From: Candidatus Omnitrophota bacterium
Lineage (GTDB): Bacteria > Omnitrophota > Gorgyraeia > Aquiviventales > Aquiviventaceae
Assembly: GCA_016190215.1 (NCBI GenBank)
Contig: JACPRA010000001.1
Location: 1-44,283, forward strand
Length of the DNA: 44,283 nt
Direction of reading: 5' to 3'
Below the pieces are notes generated by a model that worked only from the letters and a program-made list of their open reading frames with translations, was not told where the DNA came from and did no database searches. The translations under genes were made by a program, and so were the position numbers. Positions 1 to 8,921 of the stretch are shown here, one piece after another. Position 1 is the first letter of the stretch, and the number at the start of each line of letters is the position of its first letter.

Positions 1-1454
1 ACATAGGCTTTCACGATGGCATCCAGCGTCTCATAGGGGGGCAGCGTGTCCTGGTCGGTTTGGTTGAACGCCAGCTCGGCCGTGGGCGCGCGCGTGAACA
101 CCCGCTCCGGGATCGGCCCGGCACCTCCGCGCCGCTGGCGCAGGCGCGAGAGTTGGTAGACCAGCGTCTTGGGCACGTCTTTGATCAGGGCGAATCCTCC
201 GGCCATGTCCCCATAGAGCGTGCAATACCCGGTGGCCATTTCGCTTTTATTCCCGGTCGTCAGCACCAGCCAGCCGAATTTGTTGGACAGCGCCATCAGC
301 AGCGTCCCCCGGATGCGGGCTTGCACGTTCTGCTCGGCGGTATCCGCCGGCCGGCTGCTCCAGACCGGCTCCAGCGTCTTCAGAAACGCCTCGAAACACG
401 TCTCGATGGGCAGCTCGTCACAGCGGATGCCGAGGTTGCGGGCGAGCCGGCGCGCGTCCTCCTGCGTCTCCGCAGAGGAAAACCGCGAGGGCATCACCAC
501 CCCCACGACCCGCTCCGGGCCCAGGGCGTCCACCGCCAAGCAGGCCACCAAGCTGGAATCAATGCCGCCGGAGAGTCCCAGCACGACCGTCTCAAACTTG
601 TTCTTGCGGACATAGTCGCGCGTGCCCAGCACCAGCGCGCCGTAGATCTCCTCCAGCGGCGGCAGCGCCGGCCGGCGCGTCGGCGGAATCGGCGGCAGCT
701 CCGGAACCGCCGGACCTGAGCCGACTTCGAGGTCGGCGAGCACCAAGTCCTCGCGACACTGCCAGCCGTTGGCGACCACCCGGCCCTCCGGCGTCAGGAC
801 CAGGCTGGCCCCATCGAACACCAATTCGTCTTGACCCCCCACCAGGTTGCAGTAGCCGATCGCCATCCGCCCGGACCGGGCGCGCTCGGCGAACAGCGCT
901 CGGCGCTCATGCGCCTTGCCGGCATGATACGGGCTGGCCGAGAGGTTCAGGAGCAGTTGGCAGCGCTGCCGGGCCAGGTGCCGGACCGGCTCGCCCTGCC
1001 AGAGATCTTCGCAGATGGTCACCCCCACCCGCACCACGCCCATGCGGAACAGCAGGCTGTCCTCCCCCGGCGTGAAATACCGCTGCTCGTCGAACACGCC
1101 GTAGTTGGGCAAGCACTGCTTATGATAGGACGCAATCAGGCGCCGGTCGGCCAGCACGGCGGCGGCGTTGTAGAGCCGGCCCCGGCGATCGCGGTCCACG
1201 TAGCCCACCAGGGCGACGATGCCCTCGGTGGTGCGGGCGATCCGCGCGATCGCGTCCAGGTTGTCGCGGACAAACGCCGGCTTCAGCAGGAGGTCTTCCG
1301 GCGGGTAGCCGGTGACCGCCAGCTCGGGTAATACGACCAGGTCGGCGCGCCAGGCTTTGGCGCGCAGCACGGCGTCGCGAATCCGCTCGGTATTGCCGGA
1401 CACGTCGCCGACCGTCACATTCAATTGGGCTAGCGCAAGACGCAGGAACGGCAT
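1..1454 (-). CDS. nadE: Glutamine-dependent NAD+ synthetase (nitrilase + NAD synthase domains), C-terminus cut by window edge
   Basis: Minus-strand reading from CAT at 1452-1454 gives MPFLRLALAQLNVTVGDVSGNTERI...VVLPELAVTGYPPEDLL...TICEDLW...VVLGLSGGIDSSLVACLAVDALG...TTGNKSEMATGYCTLYGDMAGG; open at the window edge, so not in the ORF track. Confidence 0.95.
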   Translation of the reverse strand, partial: MPFLRLALAQLNVTVGDVSGNTERIRDAVLRAKAWRADLVVLPELAVTGYPPEDLLLKPAFVRDNLDAIARIARTTEGIVALVGYVDRDRRGRLYNAAAVLADRRLIASYHKQCLPNYGVFDEQRYFTPGEDSLLFRMGVVRVGVTICEDLWQGEPVRHLARQRCQLLLNLSASPYHAGKAHERRALFAERARSGRMAIGYCNLVGGQDELVFDGASLVLTPEGRVVANGWQCREDLVLADLEVGSGPAVPELPPIPPTRRPALPPLEEIYGALVLGTRDYVRKNKFETVVLGLSGGIDSSLVACLAVDALGPERVVGVVMPSRFSSAETQEDARRLARNLGIRCDELPIETCFEAFLKTLEPVWSSRPADTAEQNVQARIRGTLLMALSNKFGWLVLTTGNKSEMATGYCTLYGDMAGGFALIKDVPKTLVYQLSRLRQRRGGAGPIPERVFTRAPTAELAFNQTDQDTLPPYETLDAIVKAY

Positions 1455-1519
1455 CCCCCTCCAGGGTAGCCGCTTAATTATAGCACGAGGCGGGACGGCG
1501 TGGGGGAGCGGTCAGGCGC

Positions 1520-2305
1520 CTACTTGGCGCCGATGAGGAGAAAATCGGTGAGCAGGGCCAAAAAGAACCCGCCCAGCAAGCCGATGCCGACCACCGCGTC
1601 CTCTTTCAACTGGCGACCCAGGTGCAGCAGCTCGCCGATGATATAGAGGATGGTGCCGGACGCCAGGGAGAGGCAGAGCACTTCGAGAGGTTCATTGGTC
1701 CACCACCCGCCCACGATGGTGCCCAGGAACGTGGGCCCGCCGGCGACCAGGGCGGTCAGGCCCAGGAACCGCCAGGACACGCGGTGGCCGGACAGGGGGG
1801 CGGCGATCCCGAATCCCTCCGTCGCGTTGTGCAGGCCGAACCCAACCGCCAACAGCCAGGCCAGTTTCAGCGCGCCGGACTCATACCCCTGGCCGATCGC
1901 CAGCCCTTCGCTGAAGTTGTGGAGCCCCAGGCCGATGGCGATCATCATGGCCACCTGCTCCGCCCGGGCCTTGGGCACCGTGCCGTTTTTCGCTGATGAG
2001 AGGAAGCGGCTCTCGAAATAGACCAACCCCAGCAATCCCAGCGCGAAGCCGAGGGCGAACAACCCGCCGTATTGCAGGGCCGGAGTCAAGGACGTCCCGT
2101 GCTCCACGGCGGCTTCGATCAGCTCCTCCATCTCTTCCAGCAGATGGCCGGTGATCTCCACCAGCAGGAAGATCAGCACGCCGGTGGAGATCGCGTTCAG
2201 CAGAGCGCGCGTCTTGACCGTGACTGTTTTCAACCGGGCAACCGGCAGTCCCAGGACGATCGTCCCGCCCGCGAAGAGCCCCAAGAGCCACTGTTCAGTC
2301 TGCAT
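1520..2305 (-). CDS. ZIP family divalent metal transporter
   Basis: Multi-TM protein with HNFSEGLAIG and HNATEGFGI motifs (ZIP TM4/TM5 metal-site signatures). Confidence 0.9.
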   Translation of the reverse strand: MQTEQWLLGLFAGGTIVLGLPVARLKTVTVKTRALLNAISTGVLIFLLVEITGHLLEEMEELIEAAVEHGTSLTPALQYGGLFALGFALGLLGLVYFESRFLSSAKNGTVPKARAEQVAMMIAIGLGLHNFSEGLAIGQGYESGALKLAWLLAVGFGLHNATEGFGIAAPLSGHRVSWRFLGLTALVAGGPTFLGTIVGGWWTNEPLEVLCLSLASGTILYIIGELLHLGRQLKEDAVVGIGLLGGFFLALLTDFLLIGAK

Positions 2306-2316
2306 CGTTCCTCTCG

Positions 2317-4458
2317 CTAGAAGGTGACACCGACCCGTACGCCGGCGTAGAGATTCCGCTCCGAGGCGGGGTCAATGCCCCCGCTGGTGACCCGGGAGAA
2401 ATACCGTTCGTCGAACAGGTTGTTGACGCCCGCGACGAGCGAGACGTAGTCCTTGTACAGCTTCACCTCGCCCGCCAGGTCCCACACCTTGTAGGACGGA
2501 ATGCGCTGGGCATTCGTGTTCGCGTCGTCGCCGAAGTGGTCATCTACGAACACGCTGCTCAGGCTGGCCATCACGCGCCGGCGCCAGTCGTATTGCACCC
2601 CGGAGCGCAGCGTGTATTGCGGCGCGTACTGCGGGCGCTTGCCGTCCTGCGGCCCTGTGATGAACTCCGCGTCGAGCAGCAGCAGGTTGACGAACGGCTT
2701 CACGGAGCCGAGCTGGTCGCGATACGCGGTCCCGCCGCGCGCATCCACCCAGCCGACCACATCCGCCTCGGCGGACAGCTCCAGCCCCTGGTGAAGCGCA
2801 TGGCCCACGTTGGCGACGGTGTTGCCGGCGGTGCCGATCTGATCGTCGAACCGCATGACGAAGTAGCTGGCGTCCCAATTCAGCAGGTCGTCGTACCGGC
2901 CGCGCGCGCCCACGTCAAACGCCCAGCTCTTGCCTTCTTCCAGGTCCCCGTTGACCACCTGCGTCGCGCCGGTTGGGACCGCCTGGGTAAAGGCCTTGGG
3001 CCGGTAGCCTTGCGAGAGATTGCTGTACAGCGTGAGGCGGGGTGTCGCGTCATACGCCGCGCCCAGACCGAAGAGCGGGACAGCGTCGAATTCCGACTCG
3101 TCCGCCAGCGACGTGCCGGCGGCCGTCTTATCGGCGTTGACGTCCTCCTGCACTTGCTGCCAGAGGTGCTCCATCCGCACGCCCGGCGTGAGCGACAGCT
3201 TGCCGAACCGGAACAGGTGCTCGGCGAACAGCGAGAGGTATTGCATGTCGCGGTCGCTTTTGTTCCGCAGGCTGCCGGAGTCAGCCTCCGGGGTTGAGCC
3301 GCGCTGGTCCTCGCGCGGGGAATCCGAGAAATAGGTCATCGCGCCCACCGTCAGGGTCTGGTCGTCCTGGCCGAACGCGTCATAGCTGTGGCGGAACCGC
3401 GGCTCGAACCCCAGCGTGTAAAAATCCTGCTCCTGGATGTCGTTGGTGGTCGCGGTGGGATTGGTGCCGAACCCGCCCCCGCGCTGCCGCTTGCTGTACC
3501 GGCGATAGTGCCCGCCGAACGTGCGCAATGCAAACGCGTTGTCCTCGTCCAGGTCGCGCTCATAGCGCAGGACGCCGGCATACCGCTCCAGGCGGAACCG
3601 ATCCGCGAACCGGTGGGTGACGTCGCGCCCGTCGCTGTCCGCTTCGGCGCGCGTCAAACCGCCCGGCTCGCCATGTTCCTGGTGATACTCGTCGTAATCC
3701 AGCGTCAGGCGGGAGTCGGTGGTCTGCCCAAGCGTGACCCGCAGGCCGCCGCCGAGCACCTCGAAATCGCTGTTGGTCTCGCGGAACCCGTTGCCTTCCC
3801 GCTCATGGACGTAGCCTTGGTACCCTATGGGGTCCAGCATGCCGGTCAGGCGGGTGGTGTGGGACATCATCTGGTTGTCGCCGAAGAGGTGCTCCGAATA
3901 GGCGGCGACGGGCGTGCCGGGCTGCGGATCCTTCGTGAGGAAATTGATCGCGCCGCCGGGCTGCGGCCCGTACATCAGCGAGGCGCCGCCGCGGATGAAC
4001 TCGATGCGTTCGACGGTCTGGAACGGCGGGGTGTAGTAGGCCTCCGGGTAGCCGAAGAGGTCCGCCTGGATCGGCACGCCGTCCTTGAGCACCTGCATGA
4101 ACTGCATCCGGTCCGGTGCTAAGCCGCGGTAGCCGATGCTGACCAGCGGGGTGGTTTCCTCGCTCACGATCAGGCCGGGGGTTTGCGCCAGGGCCTGGCG
4201 GTAATTGTTGTTCGCGATCGCGGGCCGGGCGCGCAGATCAATGACCGACGTTTTCTTGCCGGCGTAAATGTTGGTGCGGCTCACGTCGGGCAGGAACGGC
4301 TGGGCCAACGGCTCCCCGGTGACCACGACTTCTTCCATCCGCCGGGACCGCACCGGCTGCTCCGGATCCTCCGCGCGCGCCGAACTCGTGATCCCCATGA
4401 CGCCGATCCAGAGCGCGGCTGCCCACGCTCCCCAGGCCGGCTTGCGGTACGACTGCAT
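2317..4458 (-). CDS. TonB-dependent outer-membrane receptor (FecA/siderophore type)
   Basis: Signal peptide MQSYRKPAWGAWAAALWIGVMGITSSARAED, TonB box-like EEVVVTGE, plug domain (IEFIRGGASLMYGPQPGGAINFLTKDP) and C-terminal beta barrel ending in F; ATG at 4458 preferred over the longer track ORF. Confidence 0.93.
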   Translation of the reverse strand: MQSYRKPAWGAWAAALWIGVMGITSSARAEDPEQPVRSRRMEEVVVTGEPLAQPFLPDVSRTNIYAGKKTSVIDLRARPAIANNNYRQALAQTPGLIVSEETTPLVSIGYRGLAPDRMQFMQVLKDGVPIQADLFGYPEAYYTPPFQTVERIEFIRGGASLMYGPQPGGAINFLTKDPQPGTPVAAYSEHLFGDNQMMSHTTRLTGMLDPIGYQGYVHEREGNGFRETNSDFEVLGGGLRVTLGQTTDSRLTLDYDEYHQEHGEPGGLTRAEADSDGRDVTHRFADRFRLERYAGVLRYERDLDEDNAFALRTFGGHYRRYSKRQRGGGFGTNPTATTNDIQEQDFYTLGFEPRFRHSYDAFGQDDQTLTVGAMTYFSDSPREDQRGSTPEADSGSLRNKSDRDMQYLSLFAEHLFRFGKLSLTPGVRMEHLWQQVQEDVNADKTAAGTSLADESEFDAVPLFGLGAAYDATPRLTLYSNLSQGYRPKAFTQAVPTGATQVVNGDLEEGKSWAFDVGARGRYDDLLNWDASYFVMRFDDQIGTAGNTVANVGHALHQGLELSAEADVVGWVDARGGTAYRDQLGSVKPFVNLLLLDAEFITGPQDGKRPQYAPQYTLRSGVQYDWRRRVMASLSSVFVDDHFGDDANTNAQRIPSYKVWDLAGEVKLYKDYVSLVAGVNNLFDERYFSRVTSGGIDPASERNLYAGVRVGVTF

Positions 4459-4514
4459 CCGACTCCCTCCTCTATCCGGGCGCTGGATGCCGTGATCGCG
4501 GGCCGCATGCGGAA

Positions 4515-5213
4515 TCATGGCCGACCGGATGCCAACGTAAACCGGATCGGCACTTCAGCAACGCACTCCACCGGCACCCCGCCGGTTCGAGCCGGACGGA
4601 AGGTCCACCGGCGCACCGTCGTCAGCGCCGATCCGTCCAATATGGGAAATCCTGAGCTTTGCGCCAGCTCGACCCGCTGGGCGCGTCCGGTCGTGTCGAT
4701 CGTCACGGACAGCACGACCAGCCCTGTTTGCCCGAGCCGGCGCGCTTCGATGGGATAGGGCGGAACCGGGTTGCGCAGGTAGTTCGGCCGCGCGCTGGTC
4801 TGTCCTCCGCCGGGGGAATAGAACGTCGTCGCATCCTGCCCCGGAACCGGCGAGCTGCCGTCGCCGACAAATGGTGAGGCGTTCATGGATGCAACGGCGG
4901 CCTGCGCTGCTGCCGGCTGAGGCTCGGGTTGCGGCGCGGGCGCCTCGGACACGACGGCGTCCTCGGATGACGCCGGCTCCTCCGCCACGGACACGCTGGG
5001 CGCCGAGCCGGTGCTAGCGGGCAGCGCAGCCACCAACTCGACCGCGATGCCGCCGTGGCCGGGCTCGATGCCGTATTCAGCCGGCTGGGCGAGCAGCCGC
5101 CCGCCGGCCAGCACGAGGACCAGGTGGCAGGCGACGGAGACCGCGACGCCGATCCGGCGGTTTCGCTTCAAGGCCGCGGTGTCCGGCCGCTGCTCCAGGA
5201 TGGTCGGGCTCAT
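4515..5213 (-). CDS. tonB: TonB family energy transducer
   Basis: Single N-terminal TM, Pro/Ala/Glu-rich periplasmic linker, C-terminal PPYPIEARRLGQTGLVVLSVTID...SSGFPILDGSALTTVRRWTFRPA. Confidence 0.92.
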   Translation of the reverse strand: MSPTILEQRPDTAALKRNRRIGVAVSVACHLVLVLAGGRLLAQPAEYGIEPGHGGIAVELVAALPASTGSAPSVSVAEEPASSEDAVVSEAPAPQPEPQPAAAQAAVASMNASPFVGDGSSPVPGQDATTFYSPGGGQTSARPNYLRNPVPPYPIEARRLGQTGLVVLSVTIDTTGRAQRVELAQSSGFPILDGSALTTVRRWTFRPARTGGVPVECVAEVPIRFTLASGRP

Positions 5214-5629
5214 CGGCGAGGCTCCTGGGGGCGGGTTTGGACGGCGATCTTCGTGATGCCCAGCAGCCGGATGTCGTCCAAGACCTGAATGGCGCTGCCG
5301 AAGAGGGCGCGCTCGTCCCCATGCAGCACGACCCGCAAGTCGGGCTCCGCCGCGTGTTTCGCCTGCAGGCGGGCCGAGAGCGACTCCGCGGTGACCGCTT
5401 CGTGGTCGAGGTAGATGTCGCCCTGCTCCGTGATCGTGACGGTGGCGGCGGCCGCCGGCTCCTGCGGCACGCCCGAGGAGGCCGCCGGCAGCGTGACCGG
5501 GATGCCCTGATTCTTGATCATCGAGAGCGACACCATGACGAAGGTGGCCAGCAAGAAAAACATGATGTCAATCAGCGGGATGATCTCGATGCGGGCGCGG
5601 CGGCGGGCGGTTGGGGTTGGGATGTTCAT
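5210..5629 (-). CDS. exbD: ExbD/TolR family biopolymer transport protein
   Basis: RRRARIEIIPLIDIMFFLLATFVMVSLSM motif; overlaps tonB by 4 nt. Confidence 0.95.
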   Translation of the reverse strand: MNIPTPTARRRARIEIIPLIDIMFFLLATFVMVSLSMIKNQGIPVTLPAASSGVPQEPAAAATVTITEQGDIYLDHEAVTAESLSARLQAKHAAEPDLRVVLHGDERALFGSAIQVLDDIRLLGITKIAVQTRPQEPRR

Positions 5630-6243
5630 GCGCGCGTCCGGGTTTCCCGGGATTTCATAAGGAGCAGCTCCAGGTGCGTGGAGGCGTCTTCGATCTCGCG
5701 CCGCGCATCCTCGAGCCTGGCATTGAGATAGTTGAACGGGATGAGCGCCGTGATCGCGATGCCCAAGCCGAAGGCGGTGGCGATCAGCGCTTCGGCAATG
5801 CCGCCGGTGATGGCGGCGGGCGCGCCCAGCTCTTGCGTGCCCAGCAGCCCGAAGGAGCGGATCAGCCCGGTCACCGTCCCCAACAACCCGAGCAGGGGGG
5901 CCAGCGTGATGATGGTGTCCAGCACGGCCAAGCCGCGGCTGAAGCGCGCGAGCTCTTGATTGGCCGCGCGCAGCAGCGCGTTCGCAAATGAGCGTTCACG
6001 ATGCGACAGCCCGTACCCGAGCACCCGGGCCACGAAATCCCTGGAGCGGCCGGCCGCGCGGATCGCCCCCGCGATGTCGCCGTTCTCGGTCTGCCGGAGG
6101 ATTTCATCCACCGCGGCGCGGTCCCGGCGGCGGCGCTCCCATTCAATGAAGAGCAGCCGCTCCACCACCACGGCCAGCGCGACGCACGACGTGATGAGCA
6201 GGGGCCACATGATCGGCCCGCCGTGCAGGAACAGGCGCCACAT
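5626..6243 (-). CDS. exbB: ExbB/TolQ/MotA family proton channel protein
   Basis: MWRLFLHGGPIMWPLLITSCVALAVVVERL...LLGLLGTVTGLIRSF...GIAEALIATAFGLGIAI; overlaps exbD by 4 nt; start CAT at 6241-6243. Confidence 0.93.
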   Translation of the reverse strand: MWRLFLHGGPIMWPLLITSCVALAVVVERLLFIEWERRRRDRAAVDEILRQTENGDIAGAIRAAGRSRDFVARVLGYGLSHRERSFANALLRAANQELARFSRGLAVLDTIITLAPLLGLLGTVTGLIRSFGLLGTQELGAPAAITGGIAEALIATAFGLGIAITALIPFNYLNARLEDARREIEDASTHLELLLMKSRETRTRA

Positions 6244-6428
6244 CAGCCGTCCCTCCGTGCCGGGCCGGCGCTCACCGGGCTGAGGCGAAGCGCGCGGGCC
6301 GGGCCGTGCGCATCCCGCTGCGGAAGGCGCAGCACGAACGCCCGTTTGCACCGCGGGCATTTCAGCTCGATCCCGTCCGGGATCTGCCGGGCCATCAGCC
6401 GGCCGCACTCGCAGCGCATGTCAGACAT
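6243..6428 (-). CDS. Small zinc-ribbon protein resembling the Mu Com family
   Basis: 61-aa reading frame MSDMRCECGRLMARQIPDGIELKCPRCKRAFVLRLPQRDAHGPARALRLSPVSAGPARRDG with CxC-x(n)-CxxC; stop overlaps the exbB start and it begins next to the fur stop; not listed as its own ORF. Confidence 0.7.
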   Translation of the reverse strand: MSDMRCECGRLMARQIPDGIELKCPRCKRAFVLRLPQRDAHGPARALRLSPVSAGPARRDG

Positions 6429-6430
6429 GC

Positions 6431-6910
6431 TCAGGCCACCATCTCCTCGACGTGCAGGTGCGGCGGCTCGGCCAGGCGCTTCTCGCCGCTGCGCTGGCAG
6501 GAGGCGCACACGCCGTAGAGCTTGTGCGTATGGGTCAAAAGCTGATATTTGTACCGCTTGGCCACCTCGTCCTGCAGCCGCTCCCACCGGGGCTCCTGGA
6601 ACTCGATGATCTCCCCGCAGTGGAGGCACATCAGGTGGTCGTGGTGGGCTTTCGCGAAGGTCACTTCGTAGTTGGGAGGGCCGTAGCGGAAGTCGTGCTT
6701 CTCGACCATGCCGGCCTGTTGCAGCATCGCCAGCGTGCGGTAGACGGTGCCGCGCGCGATCGAGGCGTCATATTCCCGCACGTCCTTGACCAGCTCCTCG
6801 GCGGTGAAGTGGAGATACGCCACCGCCCGGCGCACCACCAGCCGGCGCTGGTCGGTGAGCCGGATGCCGTGGGTCTTCAGCCATTGCTCGACTTCGACGA
6901 ATCGCTTCAT
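6431..6910 (-). CDS. fur: Fur family transcriptional regulator
   Basis: TDQRRLVVRRAV, YDASIARGTVYRTLAMLQQAGMV, HHDHLMCLHCGEIIEF, and C-terminal CxxC. Confidence 0.93.
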   Translation of the reverse strand: MKRFVEVEQWLKTHGIRLTDQRRLVVRRAVAYLHFTAEELVKDVREYDASIARGTVYRTLAMLQQAGMVEKHDFRYGPPNYEVTFAKAHHDHLMCLHCGEIIEFQEPRWERLQDEVAKRYKYQLLTHTHKLYGVCASCQRSGEKRLAEPPHLHVEEMVA

Positions 6911-6918
6911 GTCTGTAG

Positions 6919-6935
6919 TTGAGACTGAGTCTCAA
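6919..6935. promoter_or_regulatory. Fur-box-like palindrome
   Basis: TTGAGACT-G-AGTCTCAA: perfect 8-bp inverted repeat with 1-nt spacer, just 5' of fur. Confidence 0.75.
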
Positions 6936-6942
6936 TTGGCTA

Positions 6943-6971
6943 ATTTTAGAGGCCGCGGCGGGATCTGTCAA
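6943..6971 (-). promoter_or_regulatory. Sigma70-type promoter for fur/exb/ton operon
   Basis: Minus strand TTGACA (6971-6966), 17-nt spacer, TAAAAT (6948-6943); the predicted start lies next to the palindrome. Confidence 0.7.
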
Positions 6972-7012
6972 GGAAAAATCTGACTCTTCTATAGGGGTTT
7001 TGCCGGCGCGCG

Positions 7013-7042
7013 TTGACACCGGCGCCTCGCGGGGTCTACACT
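7013..7042 (+). promoter_or_regulatory. Sigma70-type promoter for ferritin-like gene
   Basis: TTGACA (7013-7018), 18-nt spacer, TACACT (7037-7042). Confidence 0.5.
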
Positions 7043-7140
7043 GCCCCTCACACCCAGAAGGAGGCCGAGCGCTCACCGCGCTCGGCATTCCGCGGTTGCC
7101 ATGATGGCCGCCGCTTCAGGTTATAGAGGAGGGGTAATCA

Positions 7141-7560
7141 ATGTCGCTCGACGCTGACAAGATCATCAAGCTCATGAACGACGGCCTGGAGATGGAGTAC
7201 GCCAGCTACATCCAATACCTGACGCAGGCGGCCATCACCAGCGGCCCTTACGCGGAAGGGCTGATGGCCCGGTTTGCGGAAATCGCCTCAGACGAGGCCG
7301 AGCACGCCACGCTGCTGCGGCAGCGGATCGTGGCGCTGGGCGGGGTGCCCACGACGAAGGTGGGGGAGATTCAGATCCACAAAGATTCGCTGCAGGCGGT
7401 GAAGATCAACCTGAAGTACGAGCGCGACACCGTCACGTTCTACCGCAAGCTGCTCAACCTGATCCCGCACGATGAAGTGATCCTCTACGAAGCGATCGAG
7501 CACGTCCTCCAAGACAGCCAGGAGCACGTCGAAGAGCTCGAGCGCCTCGTCGGGAAGTAG
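7141..7560 (+). CDS. Ferritin-like / bacterioferritin-like diiron protein
   Basis: 139 aa four-helix pattern with EYASYIQYL, EIASDEAEHATLL, YEAIEHVLQDSQEHVEEL; RBS gaggagggg upstream. Confidence 0.85.
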   Translation: MSLDADKIIKLMNDGLEMEYASYIQYLTQAAITSGPYAEGLMARFAEIASDEAEHATLLRQRIVALGGVPTTKVGEIQIHKDSLQAVKINLKYERDTVTFYRKLLNLIPHDEVILYEAIEHVLQDSQEHVEELERLVGK

Positions 7561-7566
7561 CCCGCT

Positions 7567-8805
7567 CTACGCCACCGCCTGTTCATCGCGCCTTGCGAGA
7601 AAGGTCGGGTTGAGAGTATAGATGAACTGGCGGCCTTGCTTATTTTTCGCAAGAATCCCCAGCGTTTCCAGTTGAGCCAAATCCCGCCGAGCGGTTTCGT
7701 ACACCACCTTGAATTCCTTCTGGTACTTGGCGATGGTGCCCCGCTTTTCCTTCGAAATGGTCAAATACCGCAAGAAGCGCGTCTGTCGCTCGTTCATGAT
7801 GATGCGTTGCCGGCGAATGTTGGCGAAGAGGATGTCCCGGCGGTAACGCTCGGTGATGCGCTGCAAGATTACGTCAATGGCGCGTACGACGGATTCGGCC
7901 ATGTAGAGGAGAACGTAGGTCATATCGGCCTCGTCGTCCTCCATATCTTTTAGGGATTTGTAGTAGCGCTCTCGTGTTTCTTGAATAATTGAGGAGATGG
8001 AAAAGTAGCGGAAGAATTCGTAGCGATGCTTAAGGAGATACCAATAAAACATCGCCCGGGCCGTCCGGCCGTTCCCATCAACGTACGGGTGTACATATAC
8101 GAGGTACGTATGGATAATGGCGGCGCGAAGAATGGGATGGATGAACGGCTGTTGCTCTCCTTCGTTGATCCAGTTTGCGAGCGCCTCCATCGCCGGTTGG
8201 ACGGTGCCAGCCGGCGGCGCCTCGTAGATGGTCTGACGGCGCTCATTCACCACGAACACCGGTCCATCACGAAATCGGCCGGCCGCCGCTTCATCCTCTA
8301 AGGTTTTCTCCGTCACCATGTGCTGAATCGTGTGCATGAGCTCAAGGGAGCAAGGGGCTTCCCGCTGCTCCAGCACGTACCGCATGACGCGACCGTTGTT
8401 GGCAACCATCTGCTCGCTGGTATCTCGCGGCTTCTTGCCTTCCACGATCAATTCCCGGGCGCGCGCGATGGTGGAGAAGGCCCCTTCGATCACGCTGGAG
8501 AACATGGCCTCCTCAACCAGCGCCTGCTCGGTAAGCTCGGCCTGGATCTCCTCTTTCACCACGCTGTACAGCGAGTCTTTTCCGCGCGAGTCCACCTGGT
8601 GGAGGAACTCCTGTAGCTTGGGTGTAAGGACAAACCAGAATGGTTTTCCAGCTTGGTCCTTAAAGGGAAGAAACTCCGCCTTCGCCTGGCGGAACTTGAC
8701 CAATTCCGGCCAGAATTCCTCAAGCTTCATCTTGGGAGTAAGTCGGAATCCTAGCTCTTGCTTTGTGTAGTAGTTAATAAGATAGTCGTTATTTAACTCG
8801 TTCAT
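7567..8805 (-). CDS. Fic domain protein with C-terminal winged-helix-like region
   Basis: Fic motif HPYVDGNGRTAR; N-terminal SSVIEG fits the class II inhibitory motif (S/T)xxxE(G/N); C-terminal HTH-like KEFKVVYETARRDLAQLETLGIL. Confidence 0.93.
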   Translation of the reverse strand: MNELNNDYLINYYTKQELGFRLTPKMKLEEFWPELVKFRQAKAEFLPFKDQAGKPFWFVLTPKLQEFLHQVDSRGKDSLYSVVKEEIQAELTEQALVEEAMFSSVIEGAFSTIARARELIVEGKKPRDTSEQMVANNGRVMRYVLEQREAPCSLELMHTIQHMVTEKTLEDEAAAGRFRDGPVFVVNERRQTIYEAPPAGTVQPAMEALANWINEGEQQPFIHPILRAAIIHTYLVYVHPYVDGNGRTARAMFYWYLLKHRYEFFRYFSISSIIQETRERYYKSLKDMEDDEADMTYVLLYMAESVVRAIDVILQRITERYRRDILFANIRRQRIIMNERQTRFLRYLTISKEKRGTIAKYQKEFKVVYETARRDLAQLETLGILAKNKQGRQFIYTLNPTFLARRDEQAVA

Positions 8806-8889
8806 TTTATTAACCTTGTGTAGTGAAATTCTATGGAAGTAATTACTAATTAACTACTACTAAATTACTACAAAAATACTACTACGTCA
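8767..8889. promoter_or_regulatory. AT-rich repeat-containing leader spanning the fic start codon
   Basis: Perfect 12-bp inverted repeat GTAGTAGTTAAT (8767-8778) / ATTAACTACTAC (8849-8860), plus further TACTAC/TACTA words up to 8885. Confidence 0.5.
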
Positions 8890-8921
8890 AGAGTTTGGGG
8901 GTAAAAAGTGAAGGGGCGATA

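Noticed and set aside
7567-8805. Fic as part of a prophage or a toxin-antitoxin pair
   Set aside because: No separate antitoxin ORF or phage genes nearby; the inhibitory motif is within the protein itself.
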